A DNA stretch of 46,709 nucleotides from Elioraea rosea (GCF_007644105.1 NZ_VFAC01000032.1:1-46709); one strand, 5' to 3'. Positions 1-8,705 are shown, counted from the stretch's first letter. Translations and numbers: made by a program. The notes: a model not told the origin generated them from the letters alone.

Positions 1-1
1 C

Positions 2-589
2 GCGGCGCTGCATGCCGCCGGCGAGGGCTTCGCGCTCGAGCGCGCCAATGCGCTGGGCCCCGCAGGCTGGCGGCCGCTGTTCGACCGCTGCGCCGGCCGG
101 GCGGACGAGGTGCGCGCGGGCCTCGGCGCGGAGGTGGCCGACGCGCTCGATGTCATCCTCTCCGGCTGGCCGTCGGGGTTGCCGCGCGGGCAGATCCACG
201 CCGACCTCTTCCCCGACAACGTCTTCTTCCTCGGCGACAGGGTCTCCGGCCTGATCGACTTCTACTTCGCCTGCACCGACCTCTTCGCCTACGACATCGC
301 CGTCTGCCTCAACGCCTGGTGCTTCGAACCGGATGCCTCGTTCAACGTCACGAAGGCGAAACTTCTACTCGGGGCCTACACGGCCGCGCGGCCGCTAACG
401 GCGGAGGAGCGCGAGGCGCTGCCGGTGCTCTGCGCCGGCGCCGCCGTGCGGTTCCTGCTCACCCGGCTCTATGACTGGCTGAACCACCCGCCAGGCGCGT
501 TCGTGACGCCGAAGGACCCGCTCGAATACGCCCGCAAGCTGCGCTTCCACCGCGCGGTGCGGAGCGTGCGGGACTATGGCCTTGACTGA
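2..589 (+). CDS. thrB: Homoserine kinase, C-terminal part (5' end outside window)
   Basis: This enzyme phosphorylates homoserine with ATP in threonine biosynthesis in the cytoplasm. The reading frame is open from base 2, so the N-terminal lobe lies upstream of the window. The visible part has the aminoglycoside-phosphotransferase/choline-kinase fold signature: the catalytic loop [11 protein letters not shown] (HxDxxxxN) followed by [11 protein letters not shown], which supplies the metal-binding Asp. The AxALG...W..L stretch near the edge and the C-terminal pattern YDWLNHP with DPLEY fit the APH-type ThrB found in alphaproteobacteria rather than the GHMP-type enzyme. The stop overlaps rnhA by 14 bases, so the two genes are probably translationally coupled. 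An APH-family kinase with another substrate is possible but less likely in this setting. Confidence 0.9.
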   Translation, partial: AALHAAGEGFALERANALGPAGWRPLFDRCAGRADEVRAGLGAEVADALDVILSGWPSGLPRGQIHADLFPDNVFFLGDRVSGLIDFYFACTDLFAYDIAVCLNAWCFEPDASFNVTKAKLLLGAYTAARPLTAEEREALPVLCAGAAVRFLLTRLYDWLNHPPGAFVTPKDPLEYARKLRFHRAVRSVRDYGLD

Positions 590-1037
590 GGCGACGCACC
601 CGGAGGTCGAGGCCTGGACCGATGGCGGCTGCCGGCCGAACCCGGGGCCTGGCGGCTGGGGTGCGGTGCTCCGCTGGAAGGGCCACGAGAAGGAGCTCTC
701 CGGTGCGGAGCCGCAGACGACCAACAACCGCATGGAGCTCACCGCCGCAATCGCCGTTCTCGAGGCGCTGAAGCGGCCAACGCGCATCGTCATCCACACC
801 GACAGCGAGTATGTGCGCAACGGCGTCACGCGCTGGGTGAAGGGCTGGGTGCGCAACAACTGGCGCAACGCGAGCCGCGACCCTGTGGCGAACATGGACC
901 TGTGGAAGGTTCTTCTCGAGGCGCAGAAGCGCCACGAGGTGGAGTGGAAATGGGTGCGCGGCCATGCCGGCGACGAGATGAACGAACGCGCCGACGCGCT
1001 GGCGACGGCGGCGCGCGAGGCGCTCCTCAAGGGCTGA
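576..1037 (+). CDS. rnhA: Ribonuclease HI
   Basis: It cleaves the RNA strand of RNA-DNA hybrids, as in primer and R-loop removal. The 153-residue length is normal for bacterial RNase HI. All catalytic residues are visible: D16 in WTDGGC, E54 in NNRMELTA, D76 in HTDSEYV and D140 in NERADA, with the flexible-loop H130 in VRGHAG. A basic handle region (KGWVRNNWR, about 89-97) is present, as in the E. coli enzyme. The ATG lies inside the end of thrB, with GGAG about 11 bases upstream. The thrB-rnhA pairing is common in alphaproteobacteria, which supports both calls. Confidence 0.97.
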   Translation: MALTEATHPEVEAWTDGGCRPNPGPGGWGAVLRWKGHEKELSGAEPQTTNNRMELTAAIAVLEALKRPTRIVIHTDSEYVRNGVTRWVKGWVRNNWRNASRDPVANMDLWKVLLEAQKRHEVEWKWVRGHAGDEMNERADALATAAREALLKG

Positions 1038-1040
1038 CGA

Positions 1041-2030
1041 TCAGCCGGGCCTTGCCGGCGCGCCCTTCAGAACGTCGATCAGCCGGTGCACCACCATCAC
1101 CTCCTCCATCAGCCGGTGCGTCTCCTCGCGCAGGCCCGAGAGGGGGCGGAACAGGCCGCCAGCGGAGAAGCTGTTGCCGCCCTTCGGCAGGAGCAGGATG
1201 AAGCGTGCGCCCATGAAGGCAGCGTCGATCCGCTTCCGCCCCGCCGACGCGGCAAGCCGCGCAAGCGTCGCGGCAAGCTCCGGCCCAACCACCTCGAGCG
1301 CCGCCTCGCCCTGGTCCGACCAGAGGGTGAGATGGCGCGCGAAGGCGGCATCGGGCACCGGCACCCGCGCATAGCCTTCGGCGCGGAGCTGCTTGTCGGT
1401 CCGCCGCCAGCGATGGCCGAACCACCAGGCAGGGCCGCGGATGACGATGCGCGGCTCGACGGGAAGCGGCGTCGCGATGAGGAACACGAGCCCCCTGAAA
1501 ACCGTCTTCTCCGACGTCGTCGTGCTCTTGGCCGTTCGGCGAACGACGCGGTTGAACAGCCGTACCTCCGCCATCAGGAACTCGGTTCCGTCATGGCGTC
1601 CCGCGAACACGTCATCGACCGTGTTCTCGGCGAACCGGTTCACCAGCGGGATTCGCCGCAGGCGCTCGACCACCTCCTGCGCCGTGCCGGTGCGGTGGCT
1701 CATCCCGCCGATCGCCTCGCAGACGATGGGCGTCAGCGCCTCGCGAAGCCTGTCGCGGTAGACGCGGCTGTAATGGGCGAGCGCGCCGGCTGCGACGAAC
1801 ACGGCGAGCACGCCGAGAGATGCCTCGCCGACAAGCTCGAACGACAGGAAAAGGAGGGTGAGGAGAATCGAGCCGACGAGGGCGGCGACGGTGAGGCCGC
1901 GATACTTCGCCTGCATCGCCGAGAACTCCGGCAGAAGCGGCTCGACGCGGCGCGCGAACAGGGCATCGAGCCGCGCATGGCGGGCGGCGTCGCTGTCGAC
2001 CTCTGCCGCCGGCGCTGGAGCATCCGTCAT
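1041..2030 (-). CDS. DUF3137 family membrane protein
   Basis: This is a 329-residue protein of unknown function. After a hydrophilic N-terminal segment of about 44 residues there are two adjacent hydrophobic helices (about 45-64 and 70-86), then a soluble domain of about 240 residues. That domain carries family-like blocks such as FRGLVFLI preceded by TTTSEKTV, and the FILLLPKGGNSF motif near the C-terminus. This architecture matches DUF3137, an uncharacterised bacterial family. The ATG start gives a full-length match, though no clear ribosome binding site precedes it. It is the last gene of a minus-strand run (DsbD-like, peroxiredoxin, small hypothetical, this gene) and converges on rnhA with 3 bases between the stops. 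The function is not known. Confidence 0.75.
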   Translation of the reverse strand: MTDAPAPAAEVDSDAARHARLDALFARRVEPLLPEFSAMQAKYRGLTVAALVGSILLTLLFLSFELVGEASLGVLAVFVAAGALAHYSRVYRDRLREALTPIVCEAIGGMSHRTGTAQEVVERLRRIPLVNRFAENTVDDVFAGRHDGTEFLMAEVRLFNRVVRRTAKSTTTSEKTVFRGLVFLIATPLPVEPRIVIRGPAWWFGHRWRRTDKQLRAEGYARVPVPDAAFARHLTLWSDQGEAALEVVGPELAATLARLAASAGRKRIDAAFMGARFILLLPKGGNSFSAGGLFRPLSGLREETHRLMEEVMVVHRLIDVLKGAPARPG

Positions 2031-2078
2031 CGGAACAGTGTGCTTCGGGAACGAAGCGGGTGTCGAGCGGGCGCCCTG

Positions 2079-2396
2079 CTACTTCCGGGCGAGGCGCCGC
2101 GCATTGGCGCGAAGCGTGCGGCGGGCCGGCCCGATCGCGGCGACGGCAACGGCGAGCGCGTCGCCGCCGCGCAGCGCGACGGAGGCCGCAGCCCCCGTGC
2201 CCTTCGCTGCGGCGGCGAACTTCTCCGTCACCATGCGCGTCATCTCGGCGGCCTGGTCGGGGCGCTGGGCGGCGAAGCTCACGGCCATCATGCCGAGGCG
2301 GATGGGCATGACGAACGCGGCCTGCCACGCCATCGTGGCGAGGGCGAGGTTCAGCCTCGCCATGTGGAAGGGCGTGCGGAGGAGGTCCCGCGCCAT
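2079..2396 (-). CDS. Small hypothetical protein, possibly phasin-like
   Basis: The product is 105 residues, alanine-rich and predicted mostly helical, with no signal peptide. The first 40 residues contain a moderately hydrophobic stretch (about 10-40) and the C-terminus is strongly basic (RRTLRANARRLARK). Features such as MxxxKFAAAAKG and the amphipathic helices resemble small phasin-like or PHB-associated proteins in alphaproteobacteria. That likeness is weak and I do not assign a function. The coding case rests on tight packing: the ATG follows the peroxiredoxin stop with a single base between, in the same orientation, and there is no alternative gene on the other strand. It is likely cotranscribed with the peroxiredoxin gene. 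Confidence 0.6.
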   Translation of the reverse strand: MARDLLRTPFHMARLNLALATMAWQAAFVMPIRLGMMAVSFAAQRPDQAAEMTRMVTEKFAAAAKGTGAAASVALRGGDALAVAVAAIGPARRTLRANARRLARK

Positions 2397-2397
2397 C

Positions 2398-2880
2398 TCA
2401 GAGCGCGGCGAGAACGGCTTCCGCCTTGCTCACCTCGAACCCGCCCGGCGCCTCGACGGCGAGATGCGCCACCTTGCCGTCCTTCACCACCATCGCGTAA
2501 CGCTGGCTGCGCACGCCGAGGCCACGGGCCACGAGATCAAGCTCGAGGCCGAGCGCCTTGGTGAATGCGCCCGACCCGTCGGCGAGCATGATGATCCTGT
2601 CGCCGACCTGCTGGTCCTTCGCCCAGGCGCCCATCACGAAGGCATCGTTCACCGCGATGCAGGCGATGGCGTCCACGCCCTTGGCCTTGAGCGGGTCGAT
2701 GTTGGAGAGGAAGCTCGGCAGGTGCTTCGCGCTGCAGGTTGGCGTGAAGGCGCCAGGCACGGCGAAGAGGACCACGGTCTTGCCGCCGAACAGCTCGTCG
2801 GTCGAGACCTCGCGCGGGCCTTCCGCGGTGGCCTGCATCAGCTTCATCGCCGGAATCGTATCGCCGACCTTGATCATCAT
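2398..2880 (-). CDS. Peroxiredoxin (Prx5-type, redoxin family)
   Basis: It reduces hydrogen peroxide or alkyl hydroperoxides using a thiol cycle in the cytoplasm. The 160-residue protein has the Prx5/AHP1 signature PGAFTPTCSAKHLPSF, with the peroxidatic Cys at about residue 49 and the supporting Thr three residues before it. Further family blocks are CIAVNDAFVMGAWAK and ILMADGSGAFTKALGLELD. I prefer the ATG at 2880 (MMIKVGDTIP) over an upstream in-frame start because AAGGGG lies about 9 bases before it and Prx5 proteins begin in this way. The gene sits between a DsbD-type thiol protein and a small hypothetical, a plausible redox grouping. A dyad around a TATAGG element lies upstream at 2910-2935. 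Confidence 0.93.
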   Translation of the reverse strand: MMIKVGDTIPAMKLMQATAEGPREVSTDELFGGKTVVLFAVPGAFTPTCSAKHLPSFLSNIDPLKAKGVDAIACIAVNDAFVMGAWAKDQQVGDRIIMLADGSGAFTKALGLELDLVARGLGVRSQRYAMVVKDGKVAHLAVEAPGGFEVSKAEAVLAAL

Positions 2881-2909
2881 CTCTCGCCCCTTGGTTCGGC
2901 GGCGCCGCA

Positions 2910-2935
2910 CGCCGCGCCTCTCCTATAGCGCGGCG
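2910..2935 (-). promoter_or_regulatory. Dyad with -10-like element upstream of peroxiredoxin
   Basis: A perfect 8-base inverted repeat, CGCCGCGC and GCGCGGCG, has a 10-base spacer that reads TATAGG on the minus strand. TATAGG is a plausible -10 element in this AT-poor setting and would start a transcript about 35 bases before the peroxiredoxin ATG. No good -35 match is seen at 17 bases, so this is a candidate only. Confidence 0.35.
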
Positions 2936-2963
2936 GCGCGGAAACGCCAGGGGGACCGGCGGT

Positions 2964-3827
2964 TCAGGGGAGAGCCGGCTCCACGGTCACATCGGCCTCC
3001 ACCGCAGCGGCACCGTCGACGAGGGTGACGCGAAGCGGCGTGCCCGGACGCACCAGAGGCGGGTGCAGGCCAAGGCGGAAGGTCGCCTCCCGCCCCCCCT
3101 CGGCGAGGCTGAGCGCCGGGCGGGGCAGGTCGGGGCGCCGATGGCCTGGAGCGATCTGCCATTCGAGGAAGAGATCGGGCGCCGCGAAGGCCTCGCGCGC
3201 CGCAGCGATCACCGCCAGCCCCTGAGGCTCGGCGATCGCGCGGATGGACACACCCCGCGAGGCGGCCGGCGCCGGCAGGCGGGCAGCGTGGCGGGCAATC
3301 TCCGCGGCGGCCGTGGTTGGCCGAGGCGCGCCGGCGGCGAGGTCGAGCGCGAGCTCGCTTTCTCCCGGAATGCACACCTCGCGGCACACGAGGTACATCA
3401 CCATCAGGCGGAATTCGGCAGCCTCGCCCGGCCGCACCAGCTGCGCCGCGAGCGGGAACAGCACCTCGCCGCGATAGCCGTAGCTTTCCTGGCCGAAGAA
3501 CACGAACCGCACCGGCGCGGGCCAGGCCATCGCCACGGCTTCGAGGTTGTCGCTGCCGGACCAGTCGAGCTGCGGCGGCAGGCCGGAGGCGCCAGGCGTG
3601 CGCCAGTAGATCCGCCACCCTTCGGCAAGGCGCATGTGCAGCGCGAGCGGCACCGTGCCGGCCCCCGGCGCCACGGCGGAGACGGCAGAGACGAGCCGAA
3701 GCTCGGCTTCGTCGCCACTGACCCAGGGGCCGACGCCCTCCTCAGCCCGAACGCCGCCGGAGGCAGCGAGCAGGACGGAGCAGGCAAGAATCATGCGTGC
3801 CGCGCGTTCGCTCCCCATCGCTGCCAC
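2964..3827 (-). CDS. Secreted DsbD N-terminal-domain protein (free-standing)
   Basis: The protein resembles the periplasmic N-terminal domain of DsbD/ScsB, the part that hands electrons to periplasmic thiol partners. It has a signal peptide (hydrophobic stretch MILACSVLLAASGGVRA), then an immunoglobulin-like domain with WRIYWRTPGASGLPPQLDW and the Cys pair in LVCREVCIPGE. At 287 residues it ends where ScsB-type proteins would continue into membrane helices and a thioredoxin domain, so it is a stand-alone domain rather than a full reductase. I chose the GTG at 3827 because GGAGG lies 6 bases upstream; a GTG at 3848 and an ATG at 3797-3818 are weaker alternatives. It precedes the peroxiredoxin in the same orientation, which suggests a shared thiol-redox role. 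No DsbD membrane domain is encoded nearby. Confidence 0.82.
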   Translation of the reverse strand: MAAMGSERAARMILACSVLLAASGGVRAEEGVGPWVSGDEAELRLVSAVSAVAPGAGTVPLALHMRLAEGWRIYWRTPGASGLPPQLDWSGSDNLEAVAMAWPAPVRFVFFGQESYGYRGEVLFPLAAQLVRPGEAAEFRLMVMYLVCREVCIPGESELALDLAAGAPRPTTAAAEIARHAARLPAPAASRGVSIRAIAEPQGLAVIAAAREAFAAPDLFLEWQIAPGHRRPDLPRPALSLAEGGREATFRLGLHPPLVRPGTPLRVTLVDGAAAVEADVTVEPALP

Positions 3828-3958
3828 CGTATTCCTCCGCTCGGGCACGGCAAGCGCTGCGGGGGGCGCTCGCGGGGGATTGACCCTGCCCGGAGTTCGG
3901 GCGCGGAGTTCCTGGGCCTGCCCTTGCCCTCGCCGGCCGATGCGCCAACATCCCGTCG

Positions 3959-4552
3959 ATGGGGCAAGAGATGACGTCCGGCGTGCATGATGGTGGGGAA
4001 GGCTATCTGACCGGGCAACTCCTGGTTGCCATGCCCGCGATGCGCGACCCGCGCTTTGCCCAGGCCGTCGTGTTCATGTGCGCCCACACCTCCGAGAGCG
4101 CGATGGGCATCGTGATCAATCGCCCGCTCGAGGGGCTTTCCTTCGATGACCTGCTCACCCAGCTGAAGGTCGAGCCGGTGCCCCCCGCGCGGCGTATCCG
4201 CATGCATGCCGGCGGGCCCGTCGAGACAGGCAAGGGCTTCGTTCTGCACACGACGGACTGGGTGCAGGAGACCTCGCTCCAGGTCGATGCGCAGTTTGCC
4301 CTCACCTCCTCCATTGAGGTCCTCAAGGCGATCGCCCGCGGCGACGGGCCGCGCAGGGGCATCCTCGCCCTCGGCTATGCCGGATGGGGGCCGGGGCAGC
4401 TCGACGAGGAGATCCTGCAGAACGCCTGGCTGTCGGTTCCGGCGGCGGAGGAGTTCGTGTTCGGCGGCGATCTCGGCGCGATGTGGCGCGGCGCGCTGTC
4501 TGCCCTGAAGGTCGACCCGCTGCTCCTGTCAGGCGCCGCCGGCCGGGCCTGA
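3959..4552 (+). CDS. YqgE/AlgH family protein
   Basis: This is a conserved bacterial family of about 190 residues whose exact biochemical role is unsettled; AlgH was linked to alginate regulation in Pseudomonas. Diagnostic blocks are YLTGQLLVAMPAM at about 16-28, GIVINRPLEG at about 50-59, GGPVETGKGFVLH, FALTSSIEVL and ALGYAGWGPGQLDEEI followed by NAWL. The length (197) is typical. An internal ATG at 3971 (MTSGVHDGG) is preceded by GGGGCAAGAG and may be the true start, which would remove four residues. It is divergent from the DsbD-like gene, and its 3' end overlaps the exporter gene on the other strand by 24 bases. Confidence 0.92.
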   Translation: MGQEMTSGVHDGGEGYLTGQLLVAMPAMRDPRFAQAVVFMCAHTSESAMGIVINRPLEGLSFDDLLTQLKVEPVPPARRIRMHAGGPVETGKGFVLHTTDWVQETSLQVDAQFALTSSIEVLKAIARGDGPRRGILALGYAGWGPGQLDEEILQNAWLSVPAAEEFVFGGDLGAMWRGALSALKVDPLLLSGAAGRA

Positions 4553-5764
4553 CCCGCCGGGCGCGGCAGGGCCTGCGATGCCCCGCCCGGACCACAGGAT
4601 CACCTGACAGGCCGTCGCGAAGGCGAGCATCAGCGCAGCGGTCGGCACCCCGCTTCCCGTCTCGACGGCAGCGACCGCGACGGTAGCGACCGCGCCGGCA
4701 GACATCTGGATCGCCCCCGAGAGCCCCGATGCCGCGCCGGCCGATTGCGGGCGGACGCTGACGGCCGCGGCCATCGCGTTGGCCTGTGCGATGCCGTTGC
4801 CGAAGGCCATCAGCATCGCCGGGCCGAACAGGCTCAGGATGTGCGGCGGCAGGAACGCGACCAGCGCGAGGGCGAGCGCTGCCGAGAGGAAGGTGAGCCC
4901 GGTTCCCCAGGAGAGAAGCTTGATCGCGCCCAACCGCACCGCCAGCCGGGCGGTGACGAAGTTGCCCGCGGCGTACGCGATCGAGAGCAGCATGAAGGCG
5001 ATGCCATAGGCCGTCGTCGGCAGCCCGAGGCCGCGCACGACGACGAAGGGCGAGCCGCCGATGAAGGCGAAGAACACCGCGGAAGAGGCGGCGAAGCAGC
5101 CTGCATAGACGCCGAAGGCGGGCGTGCGCAGAAGGATCAGGCTCGCCTCCACGACGGTGCCGAACCCGGCGCGCGAGGCGCCAGGCTCGTGCCGCAGCGT
5201 CTCCGGCAGCCGCGCGACGACGGCTGCGAACAGGAGCAGGCCGAGCAGGCCGGGCACGGCGATGAGCGCACGCCAGCCGAGCGCCTCGTCGAGCAGCGCG
5301 CCGATGATCGGGGCCACCATCGGCGCGACCGTCATCCCCATGAACACATAGGCCATGACGGAGGCCGCCCGGTCGCGCGGGTAGCAGTCGCGGATCATCG
5401 CGCGGGCGAGAACCATGCCCGAGCACGCGCCGATCGCCTGCAGCGCGCGCGCGGCGACGAGCCCGCCGATGGTGGTTGCAAGCGTGCCGAGCACGGAGGC
5501 GGCGAGGAACACCACGAGCCCCGCGATCGCCATCGGCCTGCGGCCATAGCGATCCGACAGCGGGCCGTAGAGGAGCTGCCCCGCCGCGACGCCGATCAGA
5601 TAGACGGTAAGCGTGAGCTGCGCCGATGCCGCCGGCACGCCGAAGGCGTGCTCGAGCCCCGGGATGGCGGGGATGATGATCTGCATGCTGAACGGCCCGA
5701 TGGCGGTCAGCACCACGAGCAGCCAGGCTGGCGGAGGGGTGGGCTGTCGAACCTCCGGCGTCAC
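4529..5764 (-). CDS. MFS exporter, Bcr/CflA drug-resistance type
   Basis: This is an inner-membrane proton-coupled exporter of the major facilitator superfamily, 411 residues with about 12 hydrophobic segments. Motif A is visible at about 67-77 (GPLSDRYGRRP), and the first helix has the Bcr/CflA-type sequence with IIPAIPG. The family exports drugs, peptides or amino acids, and the substrate here cannot be read from sequence. The start is a GTG, 7 bases after the stop of the HAD hydrolase gene; no strong ribosome binding site is visible, so expression may be coupled to the upstream genes pyrD and the HAD gene. Confidence 0.88.
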   Translation of the reverse strand: MTPEVRQPTPPPAWLLVVLTAIGPFSMQIIIPAIPGLEHAFGVPAASAQLTLTVYLIGVAAGQLLYGPLSDRYGRRPMAIAGLVVFLAASVLGTLATTIGGLVAARALQAIGACSGMVLARAMIRDCYPRDRAASVMAYVFMGMTVAPMVAPIIGALLDEALGWRALIAVPGLLGLLLFAAVVARLPETLRHEPGASRAGFGTVVEASLILLRTPAFGVYAGCFAASSAVFFAFIGGSPFVVVRGLGLPTTAYGIAFMLLSIAYAAGNFVTARLAVRLGAIKLLSWGTGLTFLSAALALALVAFLPPHILSLFGPAMLMAFGNGIAQANAMAAAVSVRPQSAGAASGLSGAIQMSAGAVATVAVAAVETGSGVPTAALMLAFATACQVILWSGRGIAGPAAPGGSGPAGGA

Positions 5765-5771
5765 CCGGGCG

Positions 5772-6659
5772 CTACCAGCGGAACGCCGGGATCACCGCGT
5801 CCGGCGAAAGCCCATCGGCCGCGGCGCGCGCGGCGGCAAGCTCGGCATCGGGCAGCTCGCCCTCGGCGAGGCCGAGCTCCTCCGCGTGGATGCCGCCCAG
5901 CACCCAGGCAGAGGCGATGCCCGCCCCGCGTGCGCCGGCGATGTCGGTACGCAGCGCATCGCCGACCGCGAGGATGCGCGGCGGCTCGAGCCCGAGCATG
6001 GCGAAGACCCGCGGGTAGATCGCCGGATCGGGCTTGCCGAGGCTCCGCACCTCGCCGCCCATCTCCGCGTAGCGCTGCGCGAGCGCTCCGGCGCAGATGA
6101 CGCGCACGCCGCCGCGGATCACCTCGAGGTCAGGGTTGGCGCAGATCATCGGCAATCCGGCGGCGCGGCAGGCTTCGAGGACGGGCTCGAAATCCGCCAC
6201 GCTCTGGCCTGCCTGGTGGTCGTCCGGGCCCGTGTTCAGCACGAACTCCGCATCGCCGGGCGCATCGACGACCTCGAGCGGGAGCGTGTCGAACACGTTG
6301 CGGTCACGCTCGGGGCCGAGATGGAAAAGCCTCGTGCCCAGCGCGGCGAACCACGGGTCGTCACGGTCGCGCAACGCGAGGTGCACGGCCTCGCCGGAGG
6401 TGAGGATGCCGCCATAGAGATCGTCGGCGATGCCCATCGCCCGCATCGCCGCCTGCGCCGCACCCGCGCGGCGCGGCGCGTTCGACAGAAGCACGCTGCG
6501 CCTGCCCATCGCCTTCATGCGCGCGAGGCAATCGACGGCGCCGGGATAGGGCTTCACCCCGTCATGCACCACGCCCCAGAGATCGAGGATGAAGCCGTCA
6601 TAGCGTTCCGCAAGCGGTGCGAAACCGGGCAGCACCTCGAGGGTGGTCGTCTCACGCAT
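5772..6659 (-). CDS. HAD-IIA family hydrolase, TIGR01459-like
   Basis: This is a member of the haloacid dehalogenase superfamily, subclass IIA (NagD-like cap), 295 residues. The nucleophile Asp is D26 in FILDLWGVVHDG. The second Asp of the usual DxD motif is Trp (W28), as I recall for the TIGR01459 group. Later blocks are LLSNAPRR (motif II Ser), a KPDPAIYPRVF motif III Lys, and AVGDALRTDIAGARGAG (motif IV). I chose the ATG at 6659 because AGGA sits 9 bases upstream; the ATG at 6668 would touch that AGGA. The start lies 8 bases inside pyrD, so the pair looks translationally coupled. The substrate is unknown. Confidence 0.88.
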   Translation of the reverse strand: MRETTTLEVLPGFAPLAERYDGFILDLWGVVHDGVKPYPGAVDCLARMKAMGRRSVLLSNAPRRAGAAQAAMRAMGIADDLYGGILTSGEAVHLALRDRDDPWFAALGTRLFHLGPERDRNVFDTLPLEVVDAPGDAEFVLNTGPDDHQAGQSVADFEPVLEACRAAGLPMICANPDLEVIRGGVRVICAGALAQRYAEMGGEVRSLGKPDPAIYPRVFAMLGLEPPRILAVGDALRTDIAGARGAGIASAWVLGGIHAEELGLAEGELPDAELAAARAAADGLSPDAVIPAFRW

Positions 6660-7722
6660 GGTCTGCATTCCTGTCGAGGCCGACGGCCTGGTCGATGCGC
6701 GAGAACCCGTCGCGCGAGAGGAGGGAGGCAAGCTCGGCGATGATGCGCGCGGGCAGCGCGGGCCCGGCATAGGCCATGGCGGTGTAGAGCTGCACGAGCG
6801 TCGCGCCGGCGCGGATCTTGGCGTACGCCTCCGCCCCGCTCGCCACCCCGCCGGCGCCGATCAGCACGAGGCGCCCTTCGGCGATGCGCGCGGCGGCGCG
6901 GAGAAGTTCCGTCGATGGCCGGAACAGCGGCCTGCCCGACAGCCCGCCGGCCTCCGCCTTCGCCGCGCCCTTGAGCGTGGCCGGCCGGGCGATGGTGGTG
7001 TTGCTGATGATCAGCCCCGCCACGCCGGCGCCGAGCGCGGTCTCGACGATCGGGCCAAGCGCTTCGCGGTCGAGGTCAGGGGCGATCTTGACGACGAGCG
7101 GCACCGACCGCCCCGCCCGCGCGAGCCCGGCCGAGGCGGCGTCGAGCAGGCCCTTCAGCCTGTCAGCCGCCTGGAGGTCGCGCAGGCCCGGCGTGTTCGG
7201 CGAGGAGACGTTGACGGTGATGTAGTCGCCGAAGGCGGACGCGCCCTCGACCATCAGCCCGTAGTCGCGCGCGGGGTCGTCGCAATCCTTGTTGATGCCG
7301 ACATTCACCCCGAGCGGGCCGGGCAGCGCCCCCTCTGCGCGGAGCGCTGCGAGCCGCGCAGAGACGGCCTGCCAGCCATCGTTGTTGAAGCCGTTGCGGT
7401 TGATCACCGCCGCGTCCTCGGGCAGGCGGAACAGGCGCGGGCGCGGGTTCCCCTCCTGCGGCCGCGGCGTAACCGTGCCGATCTCGACGAAGCCGAAGCC
7501 GAGGCCAAAGAGTGGCCGCGCGGCGACGGCGTTCTTGTCGAACCCCGCCGCAAGCCCGAGCGGGTTGCGGAAGGAGAGCCCCATCGCCTCGACAGGCAGG
7601 GAGGCCGGCTCGGCCCGTCCGGCGAGGCCGGCGTTCAGCGCGCGGAGCGCGAAGAGATGCGCGCTCTCGGGGTCGAAGAACCGCGTGAGCGGCATCAGGG
7701 CGGAGGCGAGGGAGGGGGTCAT
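6652..7722 (-). CDS. pyrD: Dihydroorotate dehydrogenase (quinone), class 2
   Basis: It oxidises dihydroorotate to orotate in pyrimidine synthesis, passing electrons to membrane quinones. The 356-residue length and N-terminal helical region (about 1-40, containing FFDPESAHLFALRALN) mark the membrane-associated class 2 enzyme. FMN and substrate motifs are GLAAGFDKN at about 57-64, GTVTPRPQEGNPRPRLFRL, INRNGFNN and the active-site loop NVSSPNTPGLRDLQ, with the catalytic Ser about 174. The GGVASG and GATLVQLYTAMAYAGP blocks bind phosphate of FMN. The gene heads a minus-strand run with the HAD hydrolase and the MFS exporter, and is divergent from the EamA permease. Confidence 0.97.
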   Translation of the reverse strand: MTPSLASALMPLTRFFDPESAHLFALRALNAGLAGRAEPASLPVEAMGLSFRNPLGLAAGFDKNAVAARPLFGLGFGFVEIGTVTPRPQEGNPRPRLFRLPEDAAVINRNGFNNDGWQAVSARLAALRAEGALPGPLGVNVGINKDCDDPARDYGLMVEGASAFGDYITVNVSSPNTPGLRDLQAADRLKGLLDAASAGLARAGRSVPLVVKIAPDLDREALGPIVETALGAGVAGLIISNTTIARPATLKGAAKAEAGGLSGRPLFRPSTELLRAAARIAEGRLVLIGAGGVASGAEAYAKIRAGATLVQLYTAMAYAGPALPARIIAELASLLSRDGFSRIDQAVGLDRNADHA

Positions 7723-7802
7723 CGGTGCCGCCCCCTATGCCAGCCGCGGGCTGCGCGCGCCAGCCTCGACAGGCTGAGCAGGGGCGGGCATGACGGGGAC
7801 GC

Positions 7803-8702
7803 ATGGGAAACGTCGCCCCGCGCGGGAGCCTCGCCGGCCCCGCGCTCATCATCCTCGCCATCGCGCTCTTTTCCGCCAACGACGTGGCGATGAAGCTGCT
7901 GTCTGCCGGCTTCGGCGCCGCGCAGGTGATCACCTGGCGCTGCTCGGTGGGGCTTCTGCTGATGGGTCCTGCGGCGTTCCGGGACTGGGCGCGGCTGGGC
8001 GGCATTCCGGTCGCGAGGCTGAGGTTGCAGGTCCTGCGCGGGCTGCTGATCCACTGCTCGGGGCTCACCTTCTTCGTCGCCTTCGCGCGTCTGCCGCTGT
8101 TCGACGCCTATGTCGTGTTCTTCTCCGCGCCCTTCGTGACGCTTGCGCTGGTCGGCGCGATGCTGGGAGAGCGGGTCTCCCGCTCGGCCTGGGGCTGGGC
8201 GGCGCTCGGCTTCGCGGGGGTGGCGCTCGCGCTCGGCCACGGGCTCTCGGGGCGCGGCGACGCGATCGGCTATCTCGCCGCGGCGACCGGCACCTGCTCC
8301 TACGCCACGCTGATGGTGATCACCCGCAGGCTTGGGCCGGATGCGCGGCTGGCCGAAGGCATGGCGATCCCGGCGATGCTCGGCATCCTGCTGATCGGCC
8401 CGTTCGCGGCGGCGGACTGGTCGCCGCCGAGCCTCGGCGACGCGGCGCTTCTGTCGCTCACCGGCGCGCTCTGGGCGTTGGGCAATGTCTCGCTCGCCGC
8501 CTCGATCCGCGCTGCTTCGCCCGCCCGGCTCGCGCCCTACGACTTCACCGCGATGGTCTGGGCGATCCTCTACGACGCGACCTTCTTCGCGACCTGGCCG
8601 GGTGCGGTGGAGTTCATCGGCGCGCTCGTCGTCGTACTCGCTTGCCTCGGCCATGCGCGGTCGGACGCGCGGGCCGAGGCAGCCAAACCAGAGCCCGTCT
8701 GA
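7803..8702 (+). CDS. EamA/DMT family permease
   Basis: This is an inner-membrane protein of the drug/metabolite transporter superfamily, 299 residues with about ten hydrophobic helices and the internal duplication typical of EamA. The N-terminal helix has FSANDVAMKLLS, matching the S/N-rich start seen in many family members, and the central part reads RLPLFDAYVVFFSAPFVTL before ERVS, a conserved EamA block. The substrate is not predictable. GGGGACGC precedes the ATG. The gene stands alone between pyrD (divergent) and gloA (convergent, 3 bases between the stops). Confidence 0.88.
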   Translation: MGNVAPRGSLAGPALIILAIALFSANDVAMKLLSAGFGAAQVITWRCSVGLLLMGPAAFRDWARLGGIPVARLRLQVLRGLLIHCSGLTFFVAFARLPLFDAYVVFFSAPFVTLALVGAMLGERVSRSAWGWAALGFAGVALALGHGLSGRGDAIGYLAAATGTCSYATLMVITRRLGPDARLAEGMAIPAMLGILLIGPFAAADWSPPSLGDAALLSLTGALWALGNVSLAASIRAASPARLAPYDFTAMVWAILYDATFFATWPGAVEFIGALVVVLACLGHARSDARAEAAKPEPV

Positions 8703-8705
8703 AGG

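Noticed and set aside
7741-7776. Short hairpins (CAGCC/GGCTG and CAGCCT/AGGCTG) between pyrD and the EamA gene
   Set aside because: Stems of 5-6 bases are expected by chance in DNA this GC-rich and show no link to promoter elements.
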